From positions 182,852,955-182,916,954 of the forward strand of contig CANTUZ010000001.1 of the NCBI GenBank assembly GCA_947846985.1: 64,000 nt of DNA, in the 5' to 3' direction. Below are positions 9,701-24,700 of this stretch, one piece after another. Under the pieces are notes generated by a model, which was not told the origin of the DNA, ran no database searches, and saw only the letters and a program-made list of their open reading frames with translations. Positions within the stretch are counted from its first letter, which is position 1; the number at the start of each line of letters is the position of its first letter. Origin of the DNA: Fratercula arctica. Lineage: Eukaryota; Chordata; Aves; Charadriiformes; Alcidae. Both the position numbers and the translations under genes were made by a program.

Positions 9701-12700
9701 TATGATCTGTGGCCACCTTTTCATTTGCTGGCACTTGGACCTCTGCGCATACGTTTGCACACAGAATGGAGTCCCCCTTCACTCAGGAAAATAGAAACTG
9801 AGTTTAATAAGGAGATTGGTGATCTGGCACACAACATGGCCAGTTATACTGACTGGCAATCTATTTATATGTGACTGGACCCTCTTATCGTGTCTCCTTT
9901 TTCACATTCTCATTCCTCACCAGTCCGCCTTGATTCCACAGTGAGGCCCACACCCCTGCAGGCAGTAGCCCCTATAGTCAGTCAGTAAGGTGATCTGGAG
10001 AACCTCTCCTGTTGTCTCATCTGATGGATCTTCTGCCTGGCCCATGAGCAGGCTGCTGTCCTGCATTGGGGCTGGGTCAGGGTGCTCCATGTCTCTGGGT
10101 TAGGTTGCTGGGTTTCCTTCACCTGACATTTATTTTCTGCTTTCTATTTATGGAGACTGGCCTTAAATCACATATGAACATATAATAGATGTGAGCAAAA
10201 TACCCCTCCCTAATGCTGAAGGTGACTATTCCTGTCTGACTAGTAACCTCACTCAGGTAACAATGACTGTGCCTGTTTGATGAACAGATACAGTGCATCC
10301 ACCTAGCTTTGTAAAGCACTTGTGGCACTTAGTTGTAGTCTAAGCTTTTCTCAAGTTTTATTTCAAGTAAAAAAAAAAGTATCTTAATGAGTGGCATTTT
10401 GAATGATCTAATTGTGAATAATAAGAAACAAATGCTGTCCAATGATTCCAGTCTCTTAAACCTTTGTATGCAAAAGCTTTATGGATATATGGTAGCATAT
10501 GGTCAGTTGAGAGAGACTTCTTTTGGCAGGAAAAAAGTCTTAGTCTAATATTAGGTAAATTACATATGTACGTATCCTAGTAACATTTTCGTTTCAGACA
10601 TGAAATTTATGAATCAAATCTCTGACTGATAACCTTGTCATTGTGCTAAATGGGATGTTGGAAAGGCCTAATGTGTCAGAGAAATTACTTGGGCATGAAT
10701 TCAAGCTTGCCTCTTGCCTTGGTAGTCTGGATGGGATAGTAGCTCAAGGCAGCTAAGAAAAACACAGCTCTTGACAGCTGGAAGAGGAATCCCCTGTAAT
10801 AATAATAATAATAAGATAATAATCTTCCAAACCAGAAAACTGTTTTTGAGAGATAGTCTATTAATTTATCCTAGACAGTTACTTCAAAAATGTACACAGT
10901 GGATATTGTAAAGATTGTTCTTCAGATAAGCGCAAGGTCTTAACATGCCTTGAAGTTTTTAAGAAACTTCAAAAGACACAGAGGTTAATGTAAGAAAGAA
11001 TCTGGCAGAGAGAACTTGTGGTTTTATGGCATTTAGTTTCCCCCAGAGGAGTGCAGATATCCCAGTCACAATCTACATTATCCTTTTTTTGTACCTGAGT
11101 ATTTATTTGTGGAAACCATTCTTAAGTCATGAGACAGAATTACTTGACTAATTCTTGCAAACACATGTACCTACAGTATACGAGGATTTCCTGCAATCTT
11201 TACCAAAGAACTGCTCCACCCCACCAACACTTAATGAGGCTTTGTGAAAACGAGGTGTGTTTGTCAGGTCGTTTTTCTCAAATGTTGAAAAAAGAAGAAA
11301 TTTTACAGCTTGCCATTTTTTATGCTACATTAATCTATTAAATGTGGGATTTGCAAAACATTGGCTTTTACAGATATCAGATAACCCTACCAAGATGATG
11401 CTGATTAACTTCAAACTTGCAAAGCCAACTTCAAGTAGAGTTCTGAGCTGTAGTCCTTAAATACCTTTTCATCACCGAGCTTTTGTGTGGCTTTTCTTTT
11501 TGCACGTCTTTCATTCACAGATACCAGCTTTCAAAGGAGGATAAATACTATTCACATTGCATCACCAGGGCAGGAAGAGGGAACATAGGAAGTCACTCAG
11601 GAGTGTATCCCCCTTGCTTTGCAATATTCTACTTGCTGATTTAAGATTTTAAATCGTGATGTTGATTTCTTTACCAGAACCTTTGAAAATATACTTCTGT
11701 TGCTCTTTCTAAGTATTTCCTGTATTACTGTTGCACAAAATGTAGTGGTGGACTAGTAGAACCTGGTTTTTTAGTTGTTAGTGTAGCACAAGTCAATAAA
11801 TTATTAGTCTTGTCATTAACATGGAGAAGGAATGGTTATTTCTGTATTGCATTAACCTTTTGTTATGAAACAATGGAATTAGCTGGTGCTGAAAAGCCCT
11901 GTGTTTTGTTAAAAATCAGCTTTGCAGGTGGATGAATAGGGATGGTGTTTAAATGGACAATGTAACTTTGAAAATGAAATGTTCTACTTGTTCCTCTGCT
12001 TGAAGTAGACAAAGGTATTGCAAAGATGGAGTTCTTTCCAGCAATAAGTGTTGCCATTCAGTTTATTACCTATGGACTTACATTAAGCCAAGACCGTAGA
12101 ATGACCCTCAAAAAATCCCAGCCCCTCGGTTTTTCCCAGTCTGAAAATATATGGAAAGAAAAGGCTCTCAAGGATGGGGATCATTCTTCCGTATAAAGAA
12201 TTCTGCTGGTTGGCACCTAGTACCTCTTCTTTTGTATTATCCAAGTTCCATTATATACCCAGTGTTCTGCCAGGTAATTAACTATTCAAGTTATGTTTGA
12301 GCTAGAAAGTAATCCATTTAACTTTGCCATAAAATCAGTAACATTTATATAGGCTATTTTTGTCTTATCCTGTTAGGTGTAAGAATTTGTCTGTATCTTT
12401 CTGGAATTCCTATTGGATGCTGCCCTCTGATGTTTGTGGAATGAACTGCTTTTGGGAAGCTGCTTTTAGGTAGGATCTATTATTAACTAGTACTTTATTA
12501 TTTGATTGCAGACAGGTGTAGCTGATGAGTATTTTTTGCTATTTAGCAAGGTGAAAAAGCAAAATATTTTGACTACTTCACATGCATTTCACCTGCTTAT
12601 ATTATGGTTGCCTTTAGCTGGGCTTTCTCCTGTTCTATTACGCTTTTAAAATTGTAGACTCAAATGTTTATTACAAAGAGTAGATTTTTTTCAGTTACAT

Positions 12701-15700
12701 TGCTTCATTAAATAGAGACTTGCTAACATTGGTATAAAGTTTATCTGAATATAGTCTGAAAAGTTACTGAAGAATTATTTTTGATAAATAAAACTCGCTG
12801 CACAGTAATGCCTTGTAATAAAAACTGGCAGATATGCTTAGTAGTTAAGTTTGGATGGTTTTTATTCAAGTTACATGTTTTATAGAATTTGAAGAGGATA
12901 CTTCATCCAAAAGCACTGAAACAGTGTTTAGAATGTGCTTTAAAATACAATATGTTAGAGCATAGACTGTGTCCTTAAAGTCACATCTTTAACAATAAGT
13001 TTAAATGTTTTGATGTGGTACTTCAGATGCCTTAGGCTGTCTGATTATGGAAGTAGCTTGAAAAGAAATGGAAGTAGCCTTAGGCTACTTGCCAGATGTG
13101 TTCTCTAACCTACATAGTTCTCTTCAGTATATAACTAAGCTTGTAATTTAATTTTTCTTATATATAAAATTTTACTGATCATCCTCTGATATGGTTATCT
13201 CTTCCTCTTAATCTGAAACTTGAATATTTCTAGGGAAGCGACGGGAAAAAAAAAGTTTAGCTTCAAAAATATATGACGTCTTGTGAAAATTATGATTGTG
13301 GGAAAGACTTTTGATCTGTCCCATATTCCCCTGCTTTTTTGCTGTCAGTGCCTTTTAAGCTTGTCAGTTGCCAAGGAGTTACTTGAAGAGATGGCTTAGA
13401 TTGATTCTTAGTCTGTTAGTGAACTGAACCTGTAATTTGAAACTGCTGCATCTTTCTCCCCGCTCCTGGTAGCTGATGTGTCATCCTCTTCTGGCACAGG
13501 GATTCAACTGACTTTCCCCTTGGCAGATCTAGCTGTCTGAATGGACTCAATTAACTTTTTTTCCTTAGAGGTTAGCTTTTGGGAGTTCAGCTTTATGAAG
13601 TTTAGCACAGGGGGGTAAACCAAATGTCAGTGCTTTTGTGGTGGGGGACACTGGCGCTTAGACGATGTTTAGTGGAGGGGCAGTATGTGGTTGTAAGCTC
13701 CGTTCATCCATGGACATCTGAGCCAGTCTAATGGTTGTGTAGTGCTGACAGAGGGTCTCACAGTCTTCTGACCCCGTTGCCTGTGATGATGTCCATGAAC
13801 TCTCCACAATATAATGTAATGCACTGAAATAGCAGAAAACTTCCTCTCTGGATTTTCTGCCAGGCTTAAGGCAAGTGGGAACTTGGAACCAGAAGTAGAG
13901 AAACCCCGTGCAGTTCCTTCACACATAATTTAAGCTGTAACTGGTATTATTCTACTAAGAATGCTGTATGTGGCTGTGAAGACAAGTCTGTTAAAGTATG
14001 CATTGATAATGGCATTACTAGGCGAAAGTGCAGTTTCTTTCATGGTGAAACAATTGTCATGGTGAACCTCTAATATTTGCAAAATTTCTTGTTTATACAT
14101 TTTGCAACTAGAAGAAAAAGGCTCCTTAAATGTGTAAAGGGAACGTGGTATTCAGATTAATAATTTCCAATTAAGCTTGATTATTTTATTAATATACTAC
14201 TATTAAATTAATCCTTGTATGTTGTGCTGACTCTGGTGCTTGTTGAATTCTTCAGTGAGCTTCTTTAACTTCAGAGGGGGCCTCCTTGTCTCCCCCAAAC
14301 TTTATGTATTTCTGTGTTTAATAAGTTCAGTTGGTTTCAGAGAGGTGCAGTGAGTTTGTGTAAGAGAAGAGGTGGGGAAGATGGCAGAGAGGAGGAGAAA
14401 GTGCACCCTCTTTGGATAGCAGCAAGCAATTACAGTGGCTCAGCATCTGAACCTGCTTCCAAAGTCTTATTTCCTTGTGTGGGCTGGAGTAACAGGAAAA
14501 GATAGTTGCAGTTTGGTTTCAGCTTTGGATATAATTTTATTTAACTCTCAAAAAACAAAAGTGCATTGTACTAGGGACACTGAGAAGTTGAAGGATTTAA
14601 GCCTTTGATCTCATCTTATGCTTTGAACGTGATGCTTAATAGTTGCTCTGAAGTCTGCAAGTCAGATTTTTTGGAGGAAGAGGAATGGACTTAGTCCCAT
14701 GCAAGTTTATTAACCACAGGAAATGAAGTCTAGCATTCTTGTTTTCTGAGATTGTATGCGTAGGGCTACTAATATTCTTCATGAAAATAAATGCTCTTGA
14801 AAGCTTCTTATGTAAAAAAGCAACATTGTGATTCTAAATTGGGTATCTTTTGAAACAGAAAGTAGGGAGACTTCTATCATAGTGTCTTATTCCGAATAAT
14901 TTGATCCCAGGTTGACTAAGCCTTTGTGTTCTTGTTAAGTGCAGTTGTTGTAGTGAGGTGGAGAATGAAGCTGGACTCTGAAGAGACTGGGATAGGGAGA
15001 GGAATGTGAGAAAAACCCAAGAGCTACATATCTAATTGAAATCTTAGCATAGCTAACTCCACTGCCTATAGATGGGCCGAGAAAATAACAGGAATTCCAG
15101 TGGGTTTGCTTTTAGTAGAAGTGTCAGAGTCTGGTCATTGAACTGCACTAATGCTTATCTTGAGTCTTCCATTTGGCCTGGTTTAATGAATAAAATACAA
15201 GAACAACAGTATTTATCCAGATCATAAATCAGTTTTTGAATGGATATTCTGGTGTTCTATTCTTGCTGTTTCAATAAGCTAACCAAATGAGTTTGTTCAG
15301 AGGAGCAGATAATATAGTCAAAGTTTTTTTGTGAATAGTAGATTAATAAAATTTGTCTCAATGTTAGAATGTCTCCTTTTCCTTTACCAGTGAAGTTTTC
15401 CAAACATTGAAAGTTACTCCTTCAGCTTTTGGATTTTTAAGTCTTTTCTTTGAAAAAACTTAGCTTGTTTTCTCTCTGTTTCTAACTTGAAATTCCAGTT
15501 GGCTTTTTTTTTTTTTCTCCTGAATATCAGAATCACAGGGATTTGTTTATCCATGAGAGGAAGAACTGCATTTTTGAAATGCAGCTTGCTACAGCATTTC
15601 CTCTGAGTAGCTGTAAGTGTATAAAGCATGAAGTGACAACTAATGTTCTGTGGATTTGTAAGACTCAAGTTAACAGAAGTGTTAGAGACAGAGAGAGGAA

Positions 15701-18700
15701 TCTGGAAATTTTTTAGGAGAGAGGTGTTTACATAGACTTCAGTATGACTCATGCTATAGCTAATTCAACATCATTTGAAATTGATGAGCTTTATTCTGAT
15801 AATGAATAATAAGAAACTTGTCTCTTTAAGTTAATTGGTGTAAGATCTATATCCTGTGCTGTTGTAGTAAGGATTTTTGAGCTATTCTGCCCCCATATTT
15901 TTTATCACCATTCTGATATCAATATTATTGAGACAGAATGTCTTGGGTTGTGCTTTTGGTACAGAATATTTCTTGTTAGCTTTCACAGTGGTAGAGGAAG
16001 CATGAGATCACATTTACATATAGTGGTATAGATTTTATCAAAAATTTAAAAAATCTTGATAAAGATAACATGAGGCTCAGGTTTTATGTGATCTAGATGA
16101 TGTGTTTCTTTACTGGTACATCTTTCAAGGTGCTCAGTGTCGTCTAACTGGTATGGCTGCTTATGACCTCTTGAGACTGATTAGGAAGAAATTCTTAGGG
16201 ATCATTACTGTAGCTATCTTACCTGCCTGATTTCAGTTGTTGGATGTTTCTTCTAAGTGGGTTTTAACTTGTGTTTCCTATTAAAGAAATGGCGCTATTT
16301 TTTTTTTTTATTGTATTAAGATCCTGGTGGTGTGGATATATTGAGATAAATTCTGATAGTCCTGAAAAACAGGACTTCACCTCTAAATGAGTTAGTTCAT
16401 TGGAAGATAGGGCTTTTATAGTAGATTTTAAAATGACTAATATATTGTAACTTCAAACCTAACCTACTAATTGAGCTTGTAGTTGAATAGATGACATTTG
16501 GTCATCATATGCACCAGTATCATTAGCATACTTTTACAAGATAAGCTCTGATTATGACCTATTTTTAATTCAGTGTAGTAGTAGAAAGTTAAAAAGCTGA
16601 GTAAAAACTAGAATTTTCATCACTTCCAAATCCACATAAATCATTCCCACATTTATAAGAAATGTTCTTTTGTAAGTGTAACCAACTTTAACACAGCTGA
16701 AGCTGGCAACCTAGTCCATTTGGTTATAATATCAAAGAAAGTTAATGATGTTGAGGAAGGACTTTATTTAGTAACCTTGTTTAGGAAGCTAAATATTGCA
16801 TGCCTTGTGTGCATTACAGACCATATAGAGAAGAGATCAAAGGCTGTAGCTCTGTCAAACCAGTGTAGGAAAACTTGTTTTGGTGTAGAATAATTTTTAA
16901 ATGTTTTTTTTTTGTAACCTACAAAATAATTCTTACATCCTTGTATTATTACTGCTATGAAATATGGTGGTGACTGCACATTAAAACTAGTAGTGCAAGT
17001 TAGGATGATGGCAATTTTCTCAGAAAATGACAAATATTTTTACATTGTTCAAAACTCATGCAATTACATTAAAAATGGCAACTCCCCAATGGGCCAGAGG
17101 AGTTGAAATTTGAAGGGACTACTGAGGTGAATGAATTGGTTCAGTTATTTGTACCACTCTGCTCTCAGTACCTGGATGCTAATCTTTCCTTCCTTGGCTT
17201 CCCCAGCCATGTTAAGGGAATAGGAGAGGACAGCTTGATTGCCAGTGAAGTTGGGCAAGGTGCTCCTGATGATCCCTAGGCATGTTCTTAGTAGTACATC
17301 AATGGACAGGAAAAAGGAGCTCTGGTGTGCAAGTTTATACCACAGAATTGAGGCTGACTGTGGTTCTTTTGTGGCTTTCTGTAGTAAGTGCCACTATACT
17401 TGAATGTGTTTTAAAAACAGCAGAAAAATAAAATTGCCTGTGGTCACATTGACAACTCTTTGAGCGGTACCCAGGTCACACTAGATGCTGCAACATTGCT
17501 GCTGCTCTGGAAGGTTTGGAGCTTGGAAGGTGGCAGTGTGTGCGTACAGCAGAAGAAGCTGTTGTACTGTGACCTCAGTAAAGCAGGCTAGGATTGGGAC
17601 AGGCTTAATTATCACAAATTAGATGGAGCTGTATACAGGATTCCTTATGTCTGCCTGGGTATTCTTGAGGGTTTGGTACCCTCTCACCTGTGCTCTTAAT
17701 GTGTTATGATGCAAGAATAAGAATAGGAGAACCCTAACTTAAACATATGCAGGAGACCCCCCACTGCAGTACGTTTTACCAAGTCTAGAGGGCAGAGCTA
17801 AGATCTTCACTGGTGAGTATTTTAGCAAGATGCCATTTGGGGTTTTGATTTCTTCCAAGAAGTTCAACTGGGATGCAGTGAAGGTTCTAGAAGAGTACAA
17901 CCCATCAAAACATACCTCTGTAGCTTACTAGCAAATTATTGCTCATAATTTTAAATGACCTAGAAATGCTAATATAATATACAGTGTGTCATGATATACA
18001 TGTTTAAACATGAGGCGGTGTCTTGACAGACAGGCCCTGGAAAATCTTGTTGTAGCAGATTCATTGAGTATATCCAGCTCTGTTCCTCTGTTGGAGGTTA
18101 TTAAGCCAAGGGCAGAATTAATCAGTACAGAATGAAGGTCTGCACTTGAGTACAGGAATACCTCAGGGCAAGGCTCGTACCTGGCCGTATGCTGCTGTTG
18201 AGCAGCATGTTTTAAAGTATATGTTTTTGTTCTCTCAGTGTGAAAGTGGATTGCTTTTAATGTGTTTTCCAAACTCATGGGAGTATGTGTGGTGCTCTTG
18301 CTCAAGGGATTGGCTTCTTGCTCAGTGTCTTCTGTTGGACTACAGGTGCATTCTTTGCTCTTCCATTTTAATTACCAGAGGGTTTTTTACCTCCTGCAGG
18401 AGCTAGGACTCCCATGTTATGGAGACTTTTTTTTCTTTAGAAATTAGGCTCTCAAGTTTTCCTTATTAGTCTTATGTAAAAGCCTTACTATGAAATACAC
18501 TGTTTGTATTTCACTCTATTCTTGCTTTTCACAGCTTCTCCACTACGTACCAAAACATCGGGCTACTTGTAATTAGAAAAGTGCGTATAAAAATCTGCAT
18601 TCTTATTTTTCCCACGTTGCCTCTGAACATTTTTTCCAAAGTATCTCCTCGCTTTTGAAAGTGTCTTAACACTTTCAGACCCTGGATTTGAAGTTCAATA

Positions 18701-21700
18701 AGGGTTATTGCTCTGATTCCAGGGTTGTGATACTCTGATACCAAGCTTGCTCACATTCAGACAAGTTACAGGTCTTGTAAAATATGTTTTATTTTACTCA
18801 TGCTCAACTCGGCTACTGAACTGCTAAAAAACATCTATATGGCTGAAAAAGTTTGTGTCATTAAGTCATACCAGACCCAGGGCTGTCTAAATGAACAAGG
18901 TTTTCCTTCTCCCATCTTTTGGTGAGGTAGTTTCATGACTAACTGCAGTGGAGAGCAATGGAGAGAAGATGTGGAAAAGGGTTACAGAGGATGGAAAATT
19001 CAGGAAGGAGAAGTAGAGAAGAGAGCAGTTGGGAGTGGATAATTTTGAAAGGCCCAAAACCCAAATGGTATCATTGCTAAAATACTCACCAGCTCCATGA
19101 AGGACCAAAGTCAATGTAGACATAATATTGAAGAAGGGAGTGAGATGAGAGTCATGGTATAGATAACTGTCTCTATGCTGGTGGCATGTTAATATTGAAG
19201 GTGAGACTGCTCAAGCTGATAAGCTCTGCTGAACAACTTAAACTTTACGCTGCTTCTAGTGGTGGGAGGAAGAAGTGATGAAAGGTGCTGGCAGCGGAGG
19301 ATTAGCTCAAGAGGCATAAGTAGTTAGTGCCCCTGGATGAAGACGGGTCAATGATTTCCCTCTGCAAGTGGAGAGAGATGTGAGTATACAGAGAAGAGCA
19401 GCACTGAGGCCTGGTTATTAAAAAGGAGGCTGTGATTGCCAGTGGTCTGTATGCAGGGAAGTCAAATGCAGCTTACAGTCACTGAAGGATGTCTCTTCAC
19501 GGAGCCTGGAGTAAGAACCACAATTCTGGAGTCTCATAACTTCTCTTACCTAGTATGTCTCATCCATCCCTTCTTAGCGGATAGTCCCCGGAGGGAGTGA
19601 TGGCCAGTTCTTTCCGATAGCTTCTTGCTCCATCTGCTTCAGGGATAAAGCTTTCTGTTGTGGACTTAAGGATTTGAGTCCAGCTGTTCCCCATATTGTG
19701 CAAGCTGAAATTCAGTTGTTACTAGCTTTTCCTAAATACTTTTAAAAATTTTTTTTTAAGCACAGATTTTAAAAAAAATGAACTCATGAAGTCAGAAACT
19801 CATAGAACAGAGATTGTGTGAACAAAGTGACTAAAAGCATTATAATATGATCAGTCTGGTTTTTGATGTGCGTCTTGAAGTGTTCTTTTATTCACGGATG
19901 TCACGATGTAGAAATAGTACAGTCTTTGAATCTCAATGCATTTTAGAGTTGCCTTGGTGTAATTTTTGTCATAGCTTATTCATGGAAAGCTGTGTGCTAC
20001 AGCTTTCTGTGTGGTTCAGGAACTTGGCTTTCAGCTATGCAGTTTGTGTAGGTTTTGCTGTTATTTATCACATGACCTTGCAGTATCACCGTAGGCTCTC
20101 ATGACTTCAGGGCTTAATTATTGTAATTCCCTTTTCAGTGGATTAGTGGTGAGGCTAATCTGCTTGCAGCTTGTTCAGACTGCAGCAGTGCACTTATTTG
20201 TGGGTTTCGGCTACCCTCATCACATTCAGCTTGCTTTGTTTTTTTTACATTAGCTACTTCCTACATGGTGTAATGTTAAATTAGCTTTATGTATAAAGGT
20301 TTAATGGACATGCCTCGGTTACGCTTAAAGACTGCATTTTACTTTTCCCCCCACCCCTCCCTGTTAAGCTGAACTGATTTTTCAGGTTTTGCTGCAAGAT
20401 TTATAAAAGGTTTCAGTCTGCAAATTATACCATCTGAATACAGATGTCTGCATATAGGTGTCCATGTCAAGTAGGTCTTAAGCAGTCATTAAAATCGAAA
20501 GAGCATAGAGAATGATCCAGGTGACCAGTCATTAAGTTGCTGAGAAGTAAATGGCTGGTGTTAACTGAGAAGCACTTAGGTATCCTAGATGTCTCCTTAG
20601 GACTAGGTGATGTTTGAGACACCCAGTCCTTTCAGACTGGCACCTGGAGGTCAGGTGGGATATTCTAGAGCATGTTAAACGTTACGTTATACGTACGTTA
20701 AAAAACTGAATTAAGCCCTAGGTATTCACTTTGAAATAAGGTGAATTGCTGTCTGTGTTCCATATCCTGCTCTCTAGATCTCCATTGGCTTTAATGAGAC
20801 TTTGGACACAATCTCATATGTCAACATCTTCATTTAGGTGTCCTATTTTGCATCTGAATCCTACCTATGAGGTTTTTCATTCACATGATTTTTAATAATG
20901 CCCCAAACCTTGATTTAAGACTGACTGCGTGTTCTAATTAGAATTTTATTAATCTTAAATCCCTGGGATGCTGGAGTTTTTTAGTTCAGGGCATTAAACT
21001 CTCCCAAAGCTCAGAATGTCTTTTTAAATGTAGCCATTGTTTATGGCATCAAATTTCAGCAGTCTAACAGTGATATCTTTGCTTATATTTTGCCTCATGG
21101 AACTCAAAATAATGTGTGTTGCTCTTCCATGCTGTAAAGAAAAAAAGGCATATTTGCATAGTATCTTTTGTCAATTTAAAGGAAAACATATGCACCTAAA
21201 TATGTTTTAGTTACATAAATTGGGTGGAGATTATGTGCTAAGAATCACATCTGTTAATTTCAGTTTTGAAGTGTCTCTCTCTTTGGCAAGTTTCTAAGAA
21301 TGGGTGGTATGTTTGCCAAGCGTTTTTCTACTGTAACTAGTTTGGGAAAGTCTTTTCCAATTTCAGAATTTTTTTTGGTCTGCATTACTTGGAATTAAAC
21401 TTGTAATTTAAACCTTCAGATACTCTTAGTTGTGTTAGCCCCCCCCTAGTCCGTGCAAATAGCTTAAGCACAGAATATTGTTTTGAAGATTCTTTGAGTT
21501 GACATATATTTAAAACCCTCGAAAGCTTTTCTAAATAATTAAAAGTATGAAATCCAGGAGAACATGATTTTAGGTTTAGTGTGCCCACTGTGTTTGCTAC
21601 CAAGCTAATGGTATTTATCTGAGACTAATTTTAGCTTATTGTATTAAAATGATGGAATGACTTTTAAATGCACCCTGTATGATGCATACCAGGCACTTCT

Positions 21701-24700
21701 CACTGTAACTGAGAGGACTGTCTTCAGGGCAGAATGAAGTCCCAGTCCCCACACCTTGTGCTGATTTAGCCCCAAGGACACAGGCAATGCATGTTGATCA
21801 CTGTACCTGAGGGATTTTCCAGAACCTTCGGGAGCAGCAGGACGTCCCACACAGCTATTTAAGCTGTTTGTTTGCCCTCCTTCCAGGACAAGTCCTATTC
21901 CTGCGGGATGGAAAGAGAGGAGAAATCTTTTTCTGTTTTGCCAGTGCTTAGGAGAAGCCCTGAAACATGGGTTTGACAAAAGGACTTAACTGGAGCATAA
22001 AGTGGACAAAACACGTAGGTCACTCAAGAATGTTATTAACAGAACATCTTGAAAGTAGGGGTTATCTCACTTCTATTGTTGAGTTTAACTCTACTATATT
22101 TATATCATGTTTATCTGTCTCTGTACTGAGTCCAGGGAAAGAGACTTCACGGCCTGGCTGTCAGCCTTTCACATTTCAATGTAACTTCATGTGATCTTTC
22201 TTTTAACGTAGTGATTTTGATGGAATTCCTTGCTAGTAATGGATAATAAGATTACTAAGAAAGTAAATGTTTATTTGTTTAGTTTCTGTATGGCTCTTCC
22301 ATACCTTGTTTCTCCCTCATAGGCTGGGATGGTGGGAGAGAATATGAGACTTGTTCAGGTTAAATGTAAACCTACGTATGAGGTATAATGCTGTAGTTTG
22401 TATGTTCTGTTTGAGTTATCCTGGTTTAAATATGATAAAGGATATTTTGTTAAATTACATGTTGCAGTAAATAGTAGATCTTTTCTTTACGCCTGTTCTA
22501 GAAATAATGTCAAATGAAAAAATATTTTTTTATCAGATATGATTATATGAAAACACGTCCTTCTGAGAAAATGCATCTTGCAGTGGTTGCCTGTGGTGAA
22601 AGACTGGCGGAGACTGTTACTATGTTGAGATCAGCCGTTATTTTCAGCATCAAACCTCTCCAGTTTCATATTTTTGCTGAGGACCAATTGCATGAGAGTT
22701 TCAAAGACATAGTAAGTACCCAAATTACTTAATCAATTTGTAGTACAATTTGAGTAATATGTAGCAATTTCTGTTTCTTGGGTAGTAGTTGTTGGATATA
22801 GTGGCAGAAAGGCAGGGGTCTAAACATAAGGCAATATGCAAGTCTTTTGTAATGTTGGGTGGAGATTTTTGATTTAGTTTTTTCTTCTCTGTGGAAAAAA
22901 TGCCAGTTGCTGATATCAGAGCTTTTCATAGAGGCAGACCAAAGCCTTCTGATTTGTCGCCTTGAATCTGTTAAATGCAAACCTGATGTTCTGAACACAA
23001 AACAGTTATCTTGCGTGATCTTAAAGTCATTTTTACAAGAGAGATCTGTCCTTTTTTGTCCCTGTGCTTATGGTGTGAGTCAGCCTTACATTGTCTAACC
23101 AAAGTGAAACATCAGTCTTTGAAATGATAGATATGGTTATGTCTAATTTTAGTAAATTCCAGTTAATGAATATAACATTATGACTAGAGTGGCAGTATTA
23201 GAAGCTGACTAGTATATAGCTGTGGAGAGTCTTACTATTTTTGTACTTACCAATGTCATAGTTAGTATGACATTTTGTGTTATACATACTGAGATATATA
23301 TATATACACACACACACACTAATGTCATGCGAACAGTAATAGTGGCAAAAATTGGATAAGGTTATTTTAAATTGAGAAAGACTTCATTGGTCTTTCTTCT
23401 GTGGAAACTAGTGAAGAGGGGAAAAAGTTTTATTTGATGTATTTACTTTTTGTAGATTTATTTTACTTGCTCTTACTTTTGTATGTGATCTGATATGATA
23501 TGTTTTCTTCGTAGTGGCCTGCAGGTGCCACTTTTTCTTCAAGTATTTTGAATAGCTGACAGATTCTTGTAGTTACAGAAGCATTTCTGTTATGGAAGAG
23601 AGGTGTTGCCGTTGTGTTCAATTATCAATGTGAACTGGGGATTAATTTCTTTTTTGTAATAGAATTGCAGTAATTTTTGTGGTCTTTTCTTTTCACATAG
23701 CTTGATGACTTGCCCTATGAAGGAAAAGTTAATTACACATTATATCCAATAACATTTCCAACTGAGAGTGCAGCAGAATGGAAGAAATTGTTTAAACCAT
23801 GTGCTTCACAAAGGCTGTTCTTGCCAGTAAGTTATTCTGTAACAAGACAATACAGAAGTCTGTTTTTGAAGCATCAAGCTGTCCTTATTAATCTAATTTG
23901 TGCTTAGTTTTAAATTAAGAACTATTACTACTCCTAAAATCTACTTTTGCGACATCCTAAAAAACCCTCTGAATTTAACCTTCTTCTGTGGCACTAATGA
24001 ACTGTGGAACAAAAGTCCTTTTCTCACTTGCTGCATTTTCACACAGCATCCTCAATGAGAGGTACAGGTCATGTCATCCTCTCAGAGGTAAGAAGGATTT
24101 ATCACACCTTACCTCTTTTAGTTGCAAAGTTTGCTGCATGCGTGGGTCGGAGAAGTGTTAGAGAAAATGAAACAAGAAATGAGCTATTGTTGTCAGAGTG
24201 TCTTTTGCAGCCTTTCCATTGCCTATCTAAGACACTGATAGAATCATAGAATGGTTTGGGTTGGAAGGGACTTTAAAGATCATCTAGTTCCAACCCCCCT
24301 GCCATGGACAGGGACACCTCCCACTGGAACAGGCTGCTCAAAGCCCCATCCAGCCTGGTCTTGAACACTTCCAGGGATGGGGTATCCGCAACCTCCCTGG
24401 GCAACCTGTTCCAATGCCTCACCATCCTCACAGTAAAGAATTTCTTCCTGATATCTAATCTAAATCTACCCTCTTTCAGTTTAAAACTGTTAACCCCTTG
24501 TCCTATTGCTACACTCCCTGATAAAGAGTCCCTCAGCATCTTTCCTGTAGGCCCCCTTCAGACACTGGAAGGCCGCTATAAGGTCTCCCTGGAGCCTTCT
24601 CTTCTCCAGGCTGAACAACCCCAACTCTCTCAGCCTGTCTTTACAGAAGAGGTGCTCCAGCCCTTTGATCATTTTTGTGGCCCTCCTCTGGACCCGCTCC

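Larger units (their letters stand above)
3773..12376 (+). other. GXYLT1 intron 1
   Basis: An 8.6-kb phase-2 intron with donor GTACGG and acceptor TTATCCTGTTAG. The first 500 bases are CpG island and the rest is AT-rich. Apart from the GC-richer repetitive segment near 8870-10130, a TAA microsatellite near 10796 and a 9-bp hairpin at 7534-7559, I see no repeat or RNA gene I can name. Confidence 0.93.
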
